A DNA stretch of 64,000 nt, taken from assembly GCF_032062135.1 (NCBI RefSeq), contig NC_092860.1, positions 132,016,947 to 132,080,946 on the forward strand, given 5' to 3'. Positions 59,830 through 64,000 of this stretch are shown piece by piece. The translations under genes and the position numbers were made by a program. Origin of the DNA: Pyxicephalus adspersus (taxonomy: Eukaryota; Chordata; Amphibia; Anura; Pyxicephalidae). Under the pieces are notes generated by a model. It saw nothing but the letters and a program-made list of their open reading frames with translations, searched no databases and had not been told where the DNA came from. Every line of letters begins with the position of its first letter. Position 1 is the first letter of the stretch.

Positions 59830-60740
59830 CATTCTTTTCTTGTCTAACCACCTCTGCCCTTCACACCCATATCATATATGTCAACACTGTTATTCGCCCT
59901 CCCCTCAGGCACGTTGTCTTGGTGTCACCTTTGACTGTGCCCTCTCATTTGCCCCCCATATTCAGAACATTTCCAGGTCCTGTCACTTTCACCTACGCAA
60001 CATCTCCAAAATCCGCCCCTACCTGTCCCCTGAGACCACCAAACTCCTTGTACACGTTCTTATCATCTCCCGTCTGGACTACTGTAACATCCTTCTCGCT
60101 GGTATTCCACTAACCCGACTCTCTCCTCTACAATCTATCATGAATGCTGCAGCCAGACTCATCCATCCATCCCTCCGCTCCTCTTCTGCTGCCTCTCTTT
60201 GTAGTTCTCTTCCTTGGCTTCCATTTCACTTTAAAATCAAATTCAAGCTCCTGTGCTTTACCTTCAAATCCCTCCACAGTTTTTGTCCCACCTAACTTTC
60301 TGACCTGGTAAAAAAAAATACTCCCCCATCCATTCTCTCCGCTCCTCCAATGACCTACTAAGGACTTCCTCACTCATACCCTCATCACACGCACAGGTCC
60401 AAGACTTCTCTAGAGCTGCCCCAACTCTCTGGAATGGTCTTCCACGTCCTATTCAGCTTGCTCCTACTTTCTGCTCATTTAAAAGAGCACTCAAAACCAA
60501 CCCTTTCAAAATCACCTACCTGTCTTCTTCTGTTTCTTAAAACCTTCAATACTTACCCACCATTTCATATTCGCCCTATTGTATGCAATTTCCCCACCTC
60601 TTTGACTGTAACTTCTTCTGGGCAGGCTCCTCTCCTCCTCCTGAGTCACTGGGTGTCTGTCTGTCATTTGCGACTCCTATTTAATATACAGCGCTGCGTA
60701 ATATGTTGGCGCTATATAAATACTAATGATAAAAATAAAA
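59830..60740 (+). mobile_element. L2-like LINE, 3' end with RT C-terminus
   Basis: The open frame 59819-60295 reads CLGVTFDCALSFAPHIQNIS, HLRNISKIRPYLSPETTKLL, ISRLDYCNILLAGIP, MNAAARLIHP and SLPWLPFHFKIKFKLLCFTF, then HSFCPT. These are the thumb/C-terminal motifs of L2/CR1-type reverse transcriptase. After frame breaks the ORF remnant continues (LWNG-like region near 60430), then TCTGGGCAGGCTCCTCTCC, CAGCGCTGCGTAATATGTTG and GCGCTATATAAATACT. Only about the last 900 bp of the LINE are present, a typical 5' truncation. Confidence 0.88.
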
Positions 60741-61185
60741 ATTTATAGGAAACGGAAAATTAAAGTTATCTTTCACCCTTTCCTCCTTTTTTTCTTTTAC
60801 AGGTTGTCACAGCTTTATTGGCATTTTGTGACCTCACCTAAATTTCAAACCCTATGAGAATGTGGACTGATTGAAGACCTCTCTGGAACTTATGGTTAAG
60901 ACTTGTCTTTTGACAGGTTTATGAGGTGATCTATTGGGTAATCTCAGTATTGCTCTGAAAGGCACCATCACTCCCAGATTCTAGAACAGTCAAGGATATA
61001 TTAAAATAAACCCCTTACTTCTTAAAGGGGCTTCTCTATACTAAAGGGATGCTACAGAATCTTGTGTATTTGTCACTAGGTCATATTGATGGTGTTACTC
61101 TTTTGCAGTAGAATCTTCAAATGATTCATTAAAGCGGAACTAAACTCAAAAACAAAAAAAAGACACTTACCTATACCCGCAGATA

Positions 61186-62331
61186 CGAGGGGGTGCTGAG
61201 AAGCTCCTGGCTTTCCCCCCTTCCAAATGAAATAGAAAAATTGTTCTAAAAAGGGAGAAGCTGTGATGGCAGAGGCACAAGCAAGTTTCACGTCGTTGAA
61301 GTTACGGGCCGTCATGAAGTCTTTGTTTCTCCAGGGAAAGTCAGCAAAGGACATTCACACTGAGATGTCACAAACACTGGGGGAGAGGTGTCCTTCCTAC
61401 GGCACTGGTAAAACCTGGACTGGGCATTTCACTGTTGAAGATGAGCCCCGCAGCTGCTGCCCCCCATCCTCAACTGACCCGGCAACCTGCGATGCCATCC
61501 ATGAGCTGAATATTGAGGACCGGCGAGTATCTGCAAAAAAGATAGCCCAGATACTTGACATCTCACGGGAGCATGTTGGGTTTGTTATCAATACTATCCT
61601 ATACATGCGCAAGCTTTCAGCGAAGTGGGTGCCGAACAAAGGAACGAGTTGAAGCATCCATATCAGTTTTGGCCCATTTTGAAGCTGCACAGGACTGAGG
61701 ATGAAACCTGGCTCTACACCCATGATCCTGAAACCAAGGAACAGTCAAAGGAATGGCACCATAGCGGGTCCCTAAGGACGAAGAAGTTCAAAACCCAGAA
61801 ATCGGCCAAAAAAGTCATGCCATCTGTTTTCTGGGACAAAGACGGTATTCTGTTGGTGGACTACTTACCTCAGGGCTAGTATCACTGGACAGTATTATGC
61901 TAACCTCCTGGATCAGCTAAAGGAGGCAATTAAGGCGAAACAACATGGAAAGTTGACCAAAGGGATTCTTTTTTTGCAGGACAATGCACCTGCACACACG
62001 TCCAACGTTGTGGCTGCCAAATTAAACACCCTGGGGTCCACCATCCCCCCTACTCACCTGACCTGGCCCCTTCGGACTGTTATCTGTTCTAGAATTTGAA
62101 GAAACACCAGAAGGGGCAACATTTTGAGGACATTTCTGATGTCAAAGATGCTGCTGAGAGCTGGTTTGCGGCCCAGCCAAAGGACTTTTATTTGAACGGT
62201 CTAGAAAAGCATCAACTACGCTGTACCAAGTGCATCAGTCTCAGGGGGGAATATGTTGAACAAATGTGTTATTTCATAACTCTCGCTCTCTTCTTCCTGT
62301 GCAACGCCAGGAACTTCGCAGAACCCCCTCG
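61186..62331 (+). mobile_element. Mariner copy 2, both TIRs and TA duplication present
   Basis: The left end CGAGGGGGTGCTGAGAAGCT (then CCTGGC) and the right end, reversed, CGAGGGGGTTCTGCGAAGTT (then CCTGGC) are 26-bp inverted repeats with three mismatches. TA flanks both (61184-61185, 62332-62333). Full element length is 1146 bp, somewhat below the usual mariner length because of internal deletions. Confidence 0.92.
61266..62262 (+). pseudogene. Mariner transposase, frameshifted
   Basis: The frame opens MAEAQASFTSLKLRAVMKSL and runs through the DNA-binding part (GKSAKDIHTEMSQTLGERCP, ELNIEDRRVSAKKIAQILDI, SREHVGFVI, MRKLSAKWVP) to a deletion near 61637. A second frame has TEDETWLYTHDPETKEQSKE (first catalytic Asp), AKKVMPSVFWDKDGILLVDY. 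After a shift near 61880 it reads ITGQYYANLLDQLKEAIK and LQDNAPAHTSNVVAAKLNTL (second Asp kept). The third Asp region is lost to a deletion and shift near 62030-62090. The end FAAQPKDFYLNGLEKHQLRC with TKCISLRGEYVEQ is typical. Compared with copy 1 it keeps the N-terminus and lacks two short internal pieces. Confidence 0.88.
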
Positions 62332-63788
62332 TATGTCTATCCGTCAGGAGGTTTCCTCGTTTGAATCTCACATCAACCTGTTATCCATCCTCGGCCTGGC
62401 GCACAGGACATGATGGGTGCAGACATCTTCTCTCTTTTTCCTGCATCACCTCATCTCACACTGCTCAGGCGCGTGGGTGAGATTGGCAATTTTTTCTTCC
62501 AATAATGAAAGGGCTCCTTTGCAAGCCACAGAGTAGGTCATGCACAGAAGGAGCAGCCAGGAGCCTCCCAGGATGCATGACCTAGGTATCCCGGGAGGCT
62601 TTGTGCTCCCATTCTGTCCTAATCGCCGTGGCGGGAGGTGCTGCACCCTTATAAAATGGTGTTGCACCTAAAGAAAAAAAAAATACTTTAAATTAAAGGG
62701 TTGTCTACCCTTTTATGTAAAGTAAAAATGTTCAGTTCAGGTCTAAGTGTAATGACTAAGTGTAATGACTATCTGCAGTATTACGAATGGGCATAGTAAT
62801 GTGACCACTAAAATCACAATTCGGATACCTTGACCACACTGGAACAGCTTTCTAAAAAGCACAAATGCTTGTCATAATCATAAGTTTGGTCCACCATTGA
62901 AAGTATCAGGGAGCTGATTCCAAACCATGATGTGCAACCAGTAAATGCAGGCAGATAAGCCGATACCAAGCACTGGAAGGGATCAACAGAGCTAAGGATA
63001 AAAGAAATATGAGCAAGGAAGAAAAAATGACAATTGTTTATAATATGCAACGCTTTAGCAAACTAAAGGCCATCCAGATAGAACTAACATCTACTTTAAA
63101 CTTACAGTATGGATAATTCAAATAGACGGTGACACCATAATCTGGGAGAAACTGGGAATTCCAGTAGGTATAACAAACACCCAATATATCATCCAGATTG
63201 CCCGGATTGTCAGTTCTGAGCAGAGTTGGTATTTAAATAGGAACACTTTTCTCCAAAAAGATGCAAAAATTTAAATAATCCAATTACTGAATTCATTAGT
63301 GCAAAAATTAAAACAGCACATACCTCCTATATACCTCACACAAGCCTTATAAAATCTATTATGCAAATATAATTAACAAAATTACTTGCAGATAATTAAG
63401 AAGAGCAAGAAGCGGATGCACACTGTGTGGCAGCGCGTAAGCATGCTACACATCGCTGCATCAAGCTAAGTGGCCTTTCTTGCCAATAATTCAATTAATA
63501 AAATGCTGCCAAAGAAGTATTAGTTGCATAATATTATACTAAGTTTTAGGCTGCTGGAAGATTATTATTCACTATATTGCCAATATTCTACACAATAACT
63601 GTATGATAGAAAAACAGAATTACCAAATTGTACAATAAACTGTCAAGAAGAGCTACTATTGCTACCAATTATAAAATAATATCCATATTCTAAATATGGT
63701 AAAATTATATTTTAAAGTCAACTCATTTTTTCTAGCTGTGCATAGAGTTAGAACCGCGGTCACTTTTATAAATGCTTTGTATTCAATA

Positions 63789-63943
63789 CCGTGTTTCCCC
63801 GAAAGTAAGACCTACCCCGAAAGTAAGTCCTATCACTATTGTCTCAACCTGCCCTAATATAAGACCTACCCCGAAAATAAGACCTAGGAGAAAAAGAAAA
63901 AAAAAATAGTACTTACCGAGTTCTTTCCCTGTGAAGGCAGCGG
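63789..63943 (+). repeat. Dispersed repeat with CCCCGAAARTAAG units
   Basis: CCGTGTTTCCCCGAAAGTAA, then CCTACCCCGAAAGTAAGTCC and CCTACCCCGAAAATAAGACC show the same core three times within about 95 bp. This start is a dispersed vertebrate repeat I recognise but cannot name. It runs into the terminal gap. Confidence 0.6.
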
Positions 63944-64000
63944 NNNNNNNNNNNNNNNNNNNNNNNNNNNNNNNNNNNNNNNNNNNNNNNNNNNNNNNNN
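63944..64000. other. Assembly gap (N to window end)
   Basis: 57 N close the window, so anything beyond, including a possible GBA3 first exon, is hidden. Confidence 1.

Larger units (their letters stand above)
61129..62750 (+). mobile_element. Family G MITE, copy 5, interrupted by mariner copy 2
   Basis: TTAA (61129-61132) and AGCGGAACTAAACTC lead into ACACTTACCTATACCCGCAG. The mariner follows. The MITE resumes at 62334 and shows GGCGCACAGGACATGATGG, CATCACCTCATCTCACACTG, ACAGAAGGAGCAGCCAGGAG, GTATCCCGGGAGGCTTTGTG, GTCTACCCTTTTATGTAAAG. The right terminus is worn. Confidence 0.75.
54225..64000 (-). other. GBA3 intron 1 or upstream region
   Basis: I searched the minus strand for the GH1 N-terminal exon (F-x-W-G-x-A-T-x-A-Y-Q-x-E-G type, ending in phase 1) and did not find it. 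The stretches 55444-55984, 56141-56806, 57725-58573, 58714-59829 and 62751-63788 hold nothing I can name apart from listed repeats. Confidence 0.6.

Noticed and set aside
62814..63050. Minus-strand 78-codon frame with a good acceptor before it
   Set aside because: No recognisable domain, and no partner exon in a compatible phase that I could defend.
63110..63225. Minus-strand exon-like segment with an acceptor (CTGCTCAG) and donor (ACT/GTAAGT), reading NPGNLDDILGVCYTYWNSQF and on
   Set aside because: It looks protein-like, and the plus strand is open too. Joining to GBA3 exon 2 would create a TGA at the junction, it lacks the GH1 N-terminal pattern, and no other gene family was recognised.

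Overview
This window is vertebrate nuclear DNA, most likely from a frog (anuran amphibian). The main evidence is an intron-split glycoside hydrolase family 1 gene and dense repeats of types I associate with frog genomes: L2-like LINE 3' tails, a tRNA-derived SINE, foldback MITEs, hAT-type and TTAA-flanked MITEs, and mariner and Tc1 remnants. The sequence is AT-rich. I see no operons, CRISPR arrays, rRNA or intact tRNA genes. The species call is an inference.

The only host gene I can support is a cytosolic beta-glucosidase (GBA3-like) on the minus strand. Four of its coding exons can be read base by base: exon 2 at 53997-54224, exon 3 at 46378-47180, exon 4 at 40488-40611 and the last exon at 29234-29433, with a poly(A) signal at 29125-29130. 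All junctions are GT-AG and all phases agree. Together they encode 451 residues, including both catalytic glutamates. The first coding exon (about 20 residues) was not found and probably lies beyond position 64000 or in the terminal N run.

1-29 kb, downstream of GBA3, holds no host gene I recognise. It contains two copies of an unclassified transposon protein family (997-1882 and 7408-8785), L2 fragments, a mariner copy, and many MITEs (families A-H below). 29-54 kb is the GBA3 gene, whose introns hold a SINE, nested MITEs, a Tc1 remnant and a decayed L1-type LINE (48.9-51.9 kb). 54-64 kb is GBA3 intron 1 or upstream sequence, with L2 elements and a second mariner inserted in a TTAA-flanked MITE.

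The best candidate for something under-described is the protein family at 1.3 kb and 7.4-8.8 kb. The first copy lies between inverted termini beginning CACTGGG and a 6-bp direct repeat TTATTA. This suggests that this recurrent family of uncharacterised proteins is carried by a DNA transposon. Both copies are dead. The nested insertions and exact target-site duplications also give a readable history of repeat invasion.

Repeat families are given working letters: A (foldback, GATTTATTAAAGCTCTCCA), B (foldback, TATTTATAAAGCAGTGAAT), C (foldback, GCTGCGTACACACTTCC), D (hAT type, CAGYGGT ends), E (hAT type, TAGGGATGAGC ends), F (GTTCGTATCTAGGAGT), G (TTAA-flanked, AGCGGAACTAAAC ends), H (CAGTGTWTCTCAACC ends), P (the unclassified protein-coding family).
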